DNA of 64,000 nt from positions 121,461 to 185,460 of the forward strand of contig NZ_QEVW01000010.1 of NCBI RefSeq assembly GCF_003287275.1. The letters are read 5' to 3'. The notes below the pieces were generated by a model, which saw nothing but the letters and a program-made list of their open reading frames with translations, was not told the origin of the DNA and ran no database searches. The position numbers and the translations under genes were made by a program. Position 1 is the first letter of the stretch, and each line of letters opens with the position of its first letter. This document shows positions 8,965-16,309 of the stretch, one piece after another. This DNA is from Paenibacillus taichungensis. GTDB lineage: Bacteria; Bacillota; Bacilli; Paenibacillales; Paenibacillaceae.

Positions 8965-9007
8965 GAGGGATGGCACCGTACGGATACGGTAGCCATCTCT
9001 TTTTTTG
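8965..9007 (+). terminator. Terminator of the MFS transporter gene
   Basis: Stem GAGGGATGGC-ACCGTA pairs with TACGGT-AGCCATCTC and is followed by seven or more T. It lies 43 bases after the stop codon. Confidence 0.88.
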
Positions 9008-9040
9008 GATACAGTCTTTGTTGCTAGCGAAATTAAAGCA

Positions 9041-9070
9041 AAAAGAAACCTCTAACCAAAGAGGTTTCTT
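9041..9070 (-). terminator. Terminator of the small acidic protein operon
   Basis: A perfect 11-base stem (AAGAAACCTCT against AGAGGTTTCTT) has a six-base loop. Read on the minus strand it is followed by TTTTGC. It lies 28 bases after the stop of the gene at 9099. Confidence 0.82.
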
Positions 9071-9098
9071 ATACCCTTAAAGAATCTGTAATGCGTTC

Positions 9099-9308
9099 TT
9101 ATTTATCCGAGGATGAATCTTTTCGGGGAACTTCAACCCCTTCAACGTTCTCTTTCGGAATGGCATGTTCAACAGCATCAAGTTGATCCTCATCCGCCAG
9201 TGCTTCCGGAAAGGAGTCTTCCGTGAATAATCCAAAATTCGGATCAATATCCCGCTCGGTTACCAAATTTTCGGGCTCATGTACTTGTCGCTTGTGATTA
9301 TCCTTCAT
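9099..9308 (-). CDS. Small acidic protein of unknown function
   Basis: A 69-residue ORF whose start at 9308 is fixed by AGGAGGTG nine bases upstream. The protein is hydrophilic and strongly acidic (FTEDSFPEALADEDQLDAVEHAIP), with no cysteine, signal or membrane segment. No family is recognised. It follows the gene at 9347 by 38 bases on the same strand and shares a terminator, so the two are likely one transcript. Confidence 0.65.
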   Translation of the reverse strand: MKDNHKRQVHEPENLVTERDIDPNFGLFTEDSFPEALADEDQLDAVEHAIPKENVEGVEVPRKDSSSDK

Positions 9309-9346
9309 CGTGACTGCACCTCCTAATTCATGCTGTGACAAGAGGA

Positions 9347-9715
9347 TTAGCGCCGTGGTGGAATGTCGTTCTCTGGTTTCGCATCTGCCCCAGCGCCGTT
9401 TAGCAGGTCCGTCCCGTGAAGAGCATTGGGGTCGGGTGCGGCAGGATCAACCGGACTATTCGGTTGAATTAGATCAGCATCAGGTACGGATTCAAGTGCA
9501 GGCTCCGCTGTCCGTGACTCCAATACCGGCTCTTCTGTAGCCGTTACAAATGGGGGATTCACTGTATTTTCAGTATCGATACGTTTTCCCGTAACTTCAT
9601 CAAAGGTATCTATGTCACCTTCAGGAACTTCAGTTTCCAGTGGAATATCACGTGACCTCTGATAACGGTCGTAGTAACGTTCGCTCTCTTCATTACTAAT
9701 CGGTCTGTCTGACAT
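9347..9715 (-). CDS. Hydrophilic protein of unknown function, probably disordered
   Basis: A 122-residue ORF starting at 9715 behind AAGGAG. The N-terminus is charged with an YYDRYQRSRD stretch; the rest is rich in Glu, Asp, Pro and Ala (for example VPDADLIQPNSPVDPAAPDP) and is probably unstructured. No signal peptide or membrane segment is present and no family was recognised. It is the first gene of a two-gene unit with the small acidic protein downstream. The composition of both resembles small stress- or sporulation-associated proteins, but nothing in the sequence proves that. Confidence 0.62.
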   Translation of the reverse strand: MSDRPISNEESERYYDRYQRSRDIPLETEVPEGDIDTFDEVTGKRIDTENTVNPPFVTATEEPVLESRTAEPALESVPDADLIQPNSPVDPAAPDPNALHGTDLLNGAGADAKPENDIPPRR

Positions 9716-9913
9716 AAGTAGCACTCCTTTTTAGTGGATTATATTTAATGGTTGTTTGTTTGATTGGGCAGTTATCTAGTAAAGGTTCTTATTCGGTAGT
9801 TACCCAAAGGGCTAACGTTGTAATCTTGCCTAGTATGATTCCCTTGTGTTCCCAAAATATGAATATAAGATGAAAGTGAATAATGTACGGATTACAGATT
9901 CAACGTATACGCT

Positions 9914-10075
9914 TTAAAATTTAGGAAATACATATTTGACCAGAAAATACAGAAATCCAAAGAAAATAATGATATAAGCCGCATACTTGATAAACGTTGA
10001 AGCGACCATACTTGAATCCGATTTGTGTTGGACATCCTTATGTTCTACCTCTACCGTTCTGTGTGGCTCATTCAT
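9914..10075 (-). CDS. Small single-span membrane protein, 53 residues
   Basis: This short ORF starts with ATG at 10075 behind GAGGAGTG, with a good seven- to nine-base spacing. It encodes MNEPHRTVEVEHKDVQHK, then SDSSMVAS and a hydrophobic helix (YAAYIIIFFGFLYFLVKYVF), ending KF. The layout is a polar cytoplasmic or exposed head and one C-terminal transmembrane segment. No family was recognised. It lies about 200 bases upstream of the two small acidic ORFs on the same strand and could belong to the same transcription unit; no terminator is seen between them. Confidence 0.6.
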   Translation of the reverse strand: MNEPHRTVEVEHKDVQHKSDSSMVASTFIKYAAYIIIFFGFLYFLVKYVFPKF

Positions 10076-10220
10076 TTGAATCACTCCTCAATAGTATGTG
10101 TTTGCTTTGAGGAACCATTACACCCGATAGGGATGATTGAATCGCACAGGTCAGTTTTACAGCTTTTCATCTTTGGCCTATGATATGATGAAACATGGAT
10201 ATAAGAGGGAGGGATTCCAA

Positions 10221-10502
10221 TTGAATTGGTTTACGCTGGGCAATATGATTACTCAAATCCGAGTCGGGCAAAAAGCGTCTACCCCCGGGTTTTCACGTAC
10301 CGTTATACGTCGTCCGGACGGGCTGTTCTGGGTAGGCGGGATATGGTCAGGACAGATTGTCCAGTTGCGGGATTATCTTTTCTCGGATATATGGACGATC
10401 TATGAAGATGAGGAAACGGAGCAGTGGTTGGAATATCGAACAAAGGTTGAGCAGAAAGAGCGCGAAATGATTGAGAACCAGTACGAAGACCTGCGCGGAT
10501 AA
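10221..10502 (+). CDS. Conserved-looking small protein of unknown function
   Basis: The start is placed at a TTG (10221) because GAGGGAGGG lies eight bases upstream; the ATG at 10137 in the same frame has no such site. The 93-residue protein (LNWFTLGNMITQIRVGQKA and so on) contains GFSRTVIRRPDGLFWVGG, a beta-hairpin-like stretch. It ends in a charged helix (EYRTKVEQKEREMIENQYEDL). There is no signal or membrane segment. I cannot name a family. It is transcribed toward the histidine kinase, 165 bases ahead of it. Confidence 0.6.
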   Translation: MNWFTLGNMITQIRVGQKASTPGFSRTVIRRPDGLFWVGGIWSGQIVQLRDYLFSDIWTIYEDEETEQWLEYRTKVEQKEREMIENQYEDLRG

Positions 10503-10666
10503 TGGAGAAAAAACACGGATTCTATCAATAAAATGGAAATAAAACTATAAATCTACTAAAATGTGAATTTTCATTTCCCTACAAGAAGGTGACACGTCAA
10601 ACTGTGGCGAATGATAAATGAGAGAACTTGGGGATAGAGAAAATAAGAAACTTTGAGGTGCTGTGA

Positions 10667-12568
10667 ATGAAAAATGTGCCCAAAGCTATCATCATCTTAT
10701 GGATAAGTATGTTGAATATTCTTTGCTTGCCGCATGATTTCGTCTCAGCGACTGCAGGAGAAGTTGACAAACCTGTATCCATTACGGGATGGGAAGTAAA
10801 ATGGGGGAACGTACACGATCAGGGATTCATCAGTGAGGTTCAAGGTTCGGAGGAGATCTGGGAGAAGCAAGGTGCAGAAAAGCTGGAATATAGCAGCGTA
10901 GAAGCCCCTTCAGGTTCCATGTGGACACGCGTGACCATTCCTAAAATAAACGAAGATAGCTCGGCAATCCGTTTTGAGAATATTAAAGGGAACCACATTG
11001 TAATCTATCTGGACGATCGTAGGGTTTATGAGAATTATCATTACAATTATGATAACAACGCTGTGTTGTTGCCCCTTTCGAGTGAGAATTCAGGTAGCAG
11101 ACTGTATGTATGGTCCGAGAATGAAAAAGGCAGACTTGGCATTTATGGAACAGTTCAGGTTGGGCCTTATGCTACATTACAGGAAAAATACATTCACAAT
11201 GGTCTGCTTGATGTAATATTGGGAGCGACCTTTGTGTTCACGGCTCTAACGATGCTGAGTTGCACTTTTTTCCTGGGGAAATTCCATAAAGGGTTGTGGA
11301 TTTCGCTATGTATCGTGATGGGTTCTATTGGAACGATGATTATCACCTATTCACAGTTTTTATATACGTTCTATCAGGTTTACGGTAATCTGTATTCCGT
11401 ATTGTTTGACCTGGCTATGCTGATGGGCATGCCTGCACTCTGTTATTTTTTTGAACAAATTATCGGACCAGGTCGTTATGGCATCTTTACCAAACTAAGA
11501 AAATTCCAATTCATCTATTCTGTAGTAGCTGTGGCTGCCCTGATGATTGATTTTATTTCAGGCGGTCAATGGGACATGCTCTATACTTTGTTGGTTCAGA
11601 ATGTAATTGGATTTGTTCTCGTTATCCTGTTGAGCATCTTGATGATCGGCACCATCGCCAAAGCGCTTCAACGGAGCCGGGAAGCTCTTTTGCTGGCTAC
11701 GGGATTCGGCACATTTGCATTAATCAGTGTTGCTGAACTACTGTGGTATTACCAGCGTAATGGAACATATCATCTGATATGGTGGAAATGGTCCATGGTT
11801 GCTTTTATTATCTCACTTATTGCCATACTGGGAAGCCGATTTGCTGAAAAACATACCAAAGTGCTTGAATACTCAAAAGAGTTGGAATTGTTTAATAATG
11901 AGTTGCAGCGTTCCGAGAAAATGGAGATTATAAGCGAATTGGCTGCCTCGGTTGCTCATGAGGTTCGTAATCCACTGCAGGTGACACGAGGATTCCTTCA
12001 GCTCATGACAGAGCAGGAAGACAACAAAAACAAAGGGTATGTGCGGATAGCTCTGGAGGAGCTCGATCGGGCATCCGGCATTATTACCGATTTCCTCACG
12101 TTTGCCAAACCGGAGTTCGATCATATTGTCTCTTTGAATATCGCGGACGAATTTAATCATATTGAGGGTATTCTTGTACCGATGGCTAATCTGGAAGGCG
12201 GCAAAATAACAACTGACATTCCGCCCAATCTATGGATTAGAGGGAACTCCTCCAAGTTCAAACAGGCTTTTATTAATATTATTAAGAATAGTATAGAAGC
12301 TCTGCAAGGACAGGGTCAGATCGATATTTGGGCTTATGCCCAGGATGGGATCGTTAAGGTACATGTTAGAGATAATGGAGAGGGCATGGATGAGGAAGCG
12401 CTGGTCCGGCTTGGGGAGCCATATTTCTCGAATAAAATTAAGGGGACAGGCCTTGGAATGATGGTGACTTTCCGAATCGTTGAAGCCATGCATGGGCAGA
12501 TCAGCTTTACAAGCACAAAAGGGGTAGGAACAGAAGCCGTCGTATCTTTTGCTGCGTTCGTCGAATGA
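10667..12568 (+). CDS. Membrane sensor histidine kinase, orphan
   Basis: A 633-residue kinase. Residues 1-29 are a signal-like segment, about 35-165 an exported beta-rich sensor domain, and about 170-400 seven predicted membrane helices. This layout recalls 7TMR-DISM receptors. The cytoplasmic part has a HisKA domain with the phospho-accepting His431 in SVAHEVRNPLQ. A HATPase_c domain follows, with the N box (NIIKNSIEAL), G1 (RDNGEGMDEEA) and G2 (GTGLGMMV). All catalytic boxes are intact. GAGGTG precedes the ATG. No response regulator gene is adjacent, so the output partner is unknown. It runs convergent with the precursor peptide and isoprenoid-synthase pair just downstream, with 78 bases between stop codons. 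The convergent layout does not by itself imply a functional link. Confidence 0.9.
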   Translation: MKNVPKAIIILWISMLNILCLPHDFVSATAGEVDKPVSITGWEVKWGNVHDQGFISEVQGSEEIWEKQGAEKLEYSSVEAPSGSMWTRVTIPKINEDSSAIRFENIKGNHIVIYLDDRRVYENYHYNYDNNAVLLPLSSENSGSRLYVWSENEKGRLGIYGTVQVGPYATLQEKYIHNGLLDVILGATFVFTALTMLSCTFFLGKFHKGLWISLCIVMGSIGTMIITYSQFLYTFYQVYGNLYSVLFDLAMLMGMPALCYFFEQIIGPGRYGIFTKLRKFQFIYSVVAVAALMIDFISGGQWDMLYTLLVQNVIGFVLVILLSILMIGTIAKALQRSREALLLATGFGTFALISVAELLWYYQRNGTYHLIWWKWSMVAFIISLIAILGSRFAEKHTKVLEYSKELELFNNELQRSEKMEIISELAASVAHEVRNPLQVTRGFLQLMTEQEDNKNKGYVRIALEELDRASGIITDFLTFAKPEFDHIVSLNIADEFNHIEGILVPMANLEGGKITTDIPPNLWIRGNSSKFKQAFINIIKNSIEALQGQGQIDIWAYAQDGIVKVHVRDNGEGMDEEALVRLGEPYFSNKIKGTGLGMMVTFRIVEAMHGQISFTSTKGVGTEAVVSFAAFVE

Positions 12569-12646
12569 CGAGCGGCAGAAGTGTACGATGGCTTTTTTTG
12601 TTCGCTACCCCTGATGTTGTTCAATTACATATTCAATTTAATCCGT

Positions 12647-12889
12647 TTAGCTTCTCCACGGTCCGCAATTGACGTCATAATCCACTTTGGATGGATTGGG
12701 AGGAATCACGAGAACGTAATCGTTCTGTTGTTCTTCAACAGTACGGACTTGAATATGTTCAGGAATATCAATGCCAAATGCTTCGCGAAGCGCTTGCTTC
12801 GGGTTGGAGTGCAGTTGTTGTCTGAAGTGCTCATCAGTCCAGGCCTTTTCAATAATATCCTCGTGCAACGTTTTCTCTGATACCATCAT
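12647..12889 (-). CDS. NHLP-leader RiPP precursor peptide with short Trp-containing tail
   Basis: An 80-residue peptide of the nitrile-hydratase-like leader peptide (NHLP, TIGR03793) type. The leader spans about residues 8-63 and shows the family pattern: DIIEKAWTDEHFRQQLHSNP, then ALREAFGIDIPEHIQVRTVEE and YVLVIPPNP. What remains is a short putative core, SKVDYDVNCGPWRS, with one Cys and one Trp (third from the end). The start is set at the ATG at 12889 because GAAGGGA lies ten bases upstream; an ATG at 12907 is also in frame. By family, such leaders direct modification of the tail and are later removed. The gene lies 54 bases downstream of the isoprenoid-synthase-like gene on the same strand, so the two form one unit. 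No nitrile hydratase, LanM, radical SAM or peptidase-ABC gene is nearby. Confidence 0.85.
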   Translation of the reverse strand: MMVSEKTLHEDIIEKAWTDEHFRQQLHSNPKQALREAFGIDIPEHIQVRTVEEQQNDYVLVIPPNPSKVDYDVNCGPWRS

Positions 12890-12943
12890 CGTCAACATTC
12901 CCTTCATATTTAAAATTCAACTGTACCAGCTCTTCTTTGGTGA

Positions 12944-13891
12944 TTAGGACAAATGTTGTTTCTCGCTGATCCAGTAATGAAACCCGCCTTGAAAAAGCAT
13001 TTTTTTGTGTTGTTCGATATCGTGAACAGTTTGTCCCAGAATGCCGCATAAGTAGGAATTAAATGCTTCGAGATGCGAAATTCCCGAGTTAGAAGATGTC
13101 AGTCTGATGTTATATTGTTGAGCAATGTCTACATAGGAGTTCATCAATTGGGTATTGTAAACATTATCATGTACACGTTCGCTTACAGGATGAGCTGGGT
13201 AGTTATGTTCCAGTGCTGCGGATATGTGGGAGAGGAAGCTGTTGTAATTTCCGTGCACAGCATCTTGTTTCGTGTCTGTGAAGTCATCTGTCATCTGGAG
13301 AGTCATCAGTGCAATGTTGACGGCAGAACATACCGGAGTAATCCGATGCTCCTGTTCCAAAAGAAGGAGTGAGCCCGCAGCTCCAAGTTGAAGTGGGGCG
13401 GCTTTTTGGGCGATTAATAGCGGGTTTCTCTTGAAATAGTCTATGGAGTTCTCACCGGTGACGCTCATGGCCCAATCCTCCACATACTGTCTGAAATACG
13501 TCCAGAACGGGGAAGAAAGGCTGAATAGCTCTGAATAGACACAGATCGCATCCACGTAGTAAAGATTACCCAGTGATAATTTCAGTGTCACATCTTCTGG
13601 CTGCTCGTCCATAACTTCATCCTGATTCAGAAAATATAGCATATGCAGGAGACAAGCAGTACTTAGTTTGTGTGCCTTCTCTGGAGGTAGACCATCCGAG
13701 AGCTGCATCCACAAAGGAATAATGTAGCCGATGTAGCTGTGACCCGAATCTCGTAACAAAGGATTGACCAAATGAAGTTGTTCTAGTGCATGTTCTGACA
13801 TTGGTTCAGGATATTTCTGTACCAGCTGCTCTGCTGCAGCGAACACCACCTCCACATCGGATCTAAACGGATCAAACCATTCTCTCCGCAT
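12944..13891 (-). CDS. Class I isoprenoid-synthase-like enzyme, putative peptide prenyltransferase
   Basis: A 315-residue, mostly helical protein without signal or membrane segments. Two aspartate-rich motifs are visible at the positions expected for trans-prenyl-diphosphate synthases and ComQ. The first is D91-E92-V-M-D95, a DDxxD variant in YFLNQDEVMDEQ. The second is a perfect D202-D203-F-T-D206 in LQMTDDFTDTKQD. In the family these bind Mg2+ and the allylic diphosphate. A stretch SLGNLYYVDAICVYSELF between them resembles the GDYLFARAFELL helix of these enzymes. It lies directly upstream of the NHLP precursor in the same orientation, which mirrors comQ-comX. The start ATG is preceded by GGAAGGG at a somewhat long distance. 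Chemistry and substrate are inferred; a terpene synthase role is the main alternative. Confidence 0.72.
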   Translation of the reverse strand: MRREWFDPFRSDVEVVFAAAEQLVQKYPEPMSEHALEQLHLVNPLLRDSGHSYIGYIIPLWMQLSDGLPPEKAHKLSTACLLHMLYFLNQDEVMDEQPEDVTLKLSLGNLYYVDAICVYSELFSLSSPFWTYFRQYVEDWAMSVTGENSIDYFKRNPLLIAQKAAPLQLGAAGSLLLLEQEHRITPVCSAVNIALMTLQMTDDFTDTKQDAVHGNYNSFLSHISAALEHNYPAHPVSERVHDNVYNTQLMNSYVDIAQQYNIRLTSSNSGISHLEAFNSYLCGILGQTVHDIEQHKKMLFQGGFHYWISEKQHLS

Positions 13892-14111
13892 CGTTTGGTT
13901 ACGCCCTTCCCATAATAAAGTAATTAAGGACTTTTCGACTAGATCATGAAGTTACTCTCAGTATACCGGAAATGAATTGAAAAAAATAGGATGTTTTGTG
14001 ATGAATTGTGAAAAAAACTATGACATTTTGTATTTTTATGGCATAAAAAAGCGGAAGTTAGGCTCAAACTAAGAGGGCACAGGATTTTGACATATGAAAG
14101 GAAGAAGAGAA

Positions 14112-14846
14112 ATGAAATACAAATGGAAAAAATGGATGGCAGCCGGATTGGCAGCCGTATTTATAACAGCATCAACCGGCTATACGGCATCCGCTGATCC
14201 GAATAGATCTGTTGAAGATCATGTGGCAACACCATCCTCCTCTACAAACCAGACGAAGCCTTGCATGCAAGCAGGTCATGGCCTGTTTATGATTGGAGAA
14301 ACCGCAGATCTGCTCGGTATTGGGCTCCGTGATTTAAAGGAACAAATGGAGCTTGGCAAGACGTTGACTCAGATTGCCAAGGAACGTAAGGGACTTAGTG
14401 AAAATCAATTGTTGGAGAAGCTGAAGCCTTCGCTCTCTCAGCGATTGGATAAAGCAGCCGAAGAAGGCTGTCTCACGAAAGAGCAGGCAGCAGCAGCCAA
14501 AGCAGGTATGGATACGAAGCTGAAGAAGGTAATCAACACACCACTTCGGGAGTTAAGACGTGAGTTCGCTCACCACGGCAACAGACATCCAATGATGGAC
14601 AAGGGCGCTATTGCACGTTTTCTCGGCATCACCCCAGAGCAGCTCCATCAGCAGCTTCAAAGCGGGAAATCACTGGCTGAGATTGCTCAGGCAAAAGGCA
14701 TCAGTGAAACGCAGTTGGTAGACAAGTTGAAGGAGCAGTTGACGGGTGACCTGAAAAGGTTCGTTAATCAGAAGGGCCATGCACATCAAGCTCCTGGTCC
14801 TCACGAACCTGTACCTGGTCGATCCGCTTCCACAGAAGTGAAGTGA
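14112..14846 (+). CDS. Secreted protein with two related helical repeats
   Basis: The start at 14112 uses GGAAGAAGAG upstream; an in-frame ATG at 14094 is less well placed. Residues 1-28 are a signal peptide (AAGLAAVFITASTGYTASA). The mature 215 residues hold two related units of about 50 residues. One begins at about residue 60 (LLGIGLRDLKEQMELGKTL, then TQIAKERKGLSENQLLEKL). The other begins at about residue 165 (FLGITPEQLHQQLQSGKSL, then AEIAQAKGISETQLVDKL). Between them is EGCLTKEQAAAAKAGM. Such LxxGxSLAxIAxxxGI repeats are common in exported proteins of Gram-positive soil bacteria, where their role is not known. The C-terminus is His/Pro-rich. A terminator follows. Confidence 0.72.
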   Translation: MKYKWKKWMAAGLAAVFITASTGYTASADPNRSVEDHVATPSSSTNQTKPCMQAGHGLFMIGETADLLGIGLRDLKEQMELGKTLTQIAKERKGLSENQLLEKLKPSLSQRLDKAAEEGCLTKEQAAAAKAGMDTKLKKVINTPLRELRREFAHHGNRHPMMDKGAIARFLGITPEQLHQQLQSGKSLAEIAQAKGISETQLVDKLKEQLTGDLKRFVNQKGHAHQAPGPHEPVPGRSASTEVK

Positions 14847-14882
14847 AAAAGAGCGTCTTCCACGAAGGGAGACGCTCTTTCT
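14847..14882. terminator. Bidirectional intrinsic terminator
   Basis: Stem AAAGAGCGTCT pairs with AGACGCTCTTT, flanked by an A run on the left and T-rich sequence on the right. It separates the secreted repeat protein from the convergent acyltransferase. Confidence 0.88.
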
Positions 14883-14896
14883 ATATTCAATCAGGA

Positions 14897-16147
14897 TTAG
14901 CTGGTTTCCGGACTGCGATTGGCGCTAGTTGACGGACTACGCTCGGGCGAACTTGTTCTGCCCGCCGAAACAGTATCACGTAAACGGGGACTTAGGTGTT
15001 TCTTTCGTTGTAAACCTATGGTGAAGCGAGAACCAGGAAGTTGGGAAAGTCCCCAGCTGATTGCAAGAGACGTTGCCACGGTGACCAGAAACGAAAGCAA
15101 TGTAACCGGAAGATGCCAATCAGTTAATGTAAGAGGCCGGGTAATATACGCGATGCAGTAGATAACCAGTGCATGAACCAGATAGCCACCAAAGGAATAT
15201 CGGCCAATCCACGTCAGGAGACGCTGAAATGGTGTATCTTTGCCTCGCAGCAGTACAAGGAACCCATAGAACATGAACATCTGGGCCATGATGATGATGA
15301 ATGTTGTTGGCTTCAGATAGGTTGATATATTCAGGTTAACGACATCGCCGGACCCTCGCAGCACATCATACCCAAGCCAGATGTACATGCCGATAAACAG
15401 ACAGACCATCCAGGGCAATACTTTTGCGGTCCAACTTCTCCAACTATCCACTGACCAGGCACAGACTGCGCCCAGCAAAAAGTAAAACCAGTACATAACC
15501 CATGAATAAGAGCGATATTGCAGCAAACCCAACCAAGGTTGGGGTAAGGAAGCTGTCCACCCGCCCATATCGTAGTAGGACCATTTCATAAGTAAAGTGT
15601 ATAATGCCATCCCAATGAGAATCAGCGTGACGACGGATTGCATCGGGGTGAAGCGTGTAACTTTTTCAATACGTTTCCGAATGAACTTGGCTCCCGCAAG
15701 AAACAGGGGAAACAGAATATAGAACTGAAACACCATAATCACAAACCACAGATGGTATCCCGTCTGGGGGAGGAACAGTTCACGAACAAGACTGCGGAAG
15801 TCTGGCATACCCGAAAGCCAGAACTCGGGTGTGAATACCCGGACAAACAACCAATAGATAAACGTCCATACCACAAAGGGCACATAGATATCTCCAAACC
15901 GCTTACGGATAAACTTGGGGTAATCCGGCTTGGTATGACTATGATGATAGAACAGCATTACACCGGACAGAAAGACGAATGTCGGCGTACCAAAACGAGT
16001 CAGATGATAAATCATGGTCAGCATGATGGAATCAGGTTGTTCAATGTCAGCGCGATATATATATTCTGCAATGTTATGCTGCATCACAATGGCGAGAAAT
16101 GCAAGGCCGCGCAGTTGAGTCCATTCCACGATTCGCGGTTTATTCAC
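14897..16147 (-). CDS. Membrane acyltransferase, acyltransferase-3 family
   Basis: A 416-residue protein with about ten membrane helices. It begins with the hallmark of the acyltransferase-3 (OafA/IcaC-like) family: VEWTQLRGLAFLAIVMQHN, in which the RGLA and the His are the conserved elements. FGTPTFVFLSGVMLFYHH (helix 2) and KRFGDIYVPFVVWTFIYWLF follow, with WIGRYSFGGYLVHALVIYCI near the end. The family moves acetyl or other acyl groups onto sugars or surface polymers across the membrane. The C-terminal 35 residues are Ser/Pro/Arg-rich and probably disordered. The start is GTG behind AAGGAGGA. The acceptor is unknown; the neighbouring LCP protein suggests a cell-wall polymer, but the genes are separated by a terminator. 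Confidence 0.88.
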   Translation of the reverse strand: MNKPRIVEWTQLRGLAFLAIVMQHNIAEYIYRADIEQPDSIMLTMIYHLTRFGTPTFVFLSGVMLFYHHSHTKPDYPKFIRKRFGDIYVPFVVWTFIYWLFVRVFTPEFWLSGMPDFRSLVRELFLPQTGYHLWFVIMVFQFYILFPLFLAGAKFIRKRIEKVTRFTPMQSVVTLILIGMALYTLLMKWSYYDMGGWTASLPQPWLGLLQYRSYSWVMYWFYFLLGAVCAWSVDSWRSWTAKVLPWMVCLFIGMYIWLGYDVLRGSGDVVNLNISTYLKPTTFIIIMAQMFMFYGFLVLLRGKDTPFQRLLTWIGRYSFGGYLVHALVIYCIAYITRPLTLTDWHLPVTLLSFLVTVATSLAISWGLSQLPGSRFTIGLQRKKHLSPRLRDTVSAGRTSSPERSPSTSANRSPETS

Positions 16148-16233
16148 GTGTATTCCTCCTTCGTGTAACCGGAATTCATCATTTAAGGGTACCTGTTGAA
16201 CATTAAGACTGCATTAAATGGAGGAAATAGGTA

Positions 16234-16264
16234 CAAAAAAAGATGGCAGCAGCCATCTTTTTGT
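16234..16264 (-). terminator. Terminator of the LCP family gene
   Basis: AAAGATGGC-AGC-AGCCATCTTT forms a tight hairpin followed on the minus strand by a run of T (seen as AAAAAAA at 16234). It lies 50 bases downstream of the LCP stop codon. Confidence 0.85.
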
Positions 16265-16309
16265 CGAAGTATCTTTGCGATACCTGCCTCATTTTGTTTC
16301 CATTCCTTT

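Noticed and set aside
12849..13049. 66-codon ORF bridging the isoprenoid-synthase-like and precursor genes in another frame
   Set aside because: Overlaps both better-supported genes and has no family resemblance; a shadow frame.
12647..13891. Nitrile hydratase or lanthipeptide locus
   Set aside because: The leader belongs to the NHLP type, but no nitrile hydratase catalytic motif, LanM, radical SAM or LanT-like gene lies nearby.
15638..16168. 176-codon plus-strand frame opposite the acyltransferase gene
   Set aside because: Antisense shadow of a membrane protein gene with no independent support.
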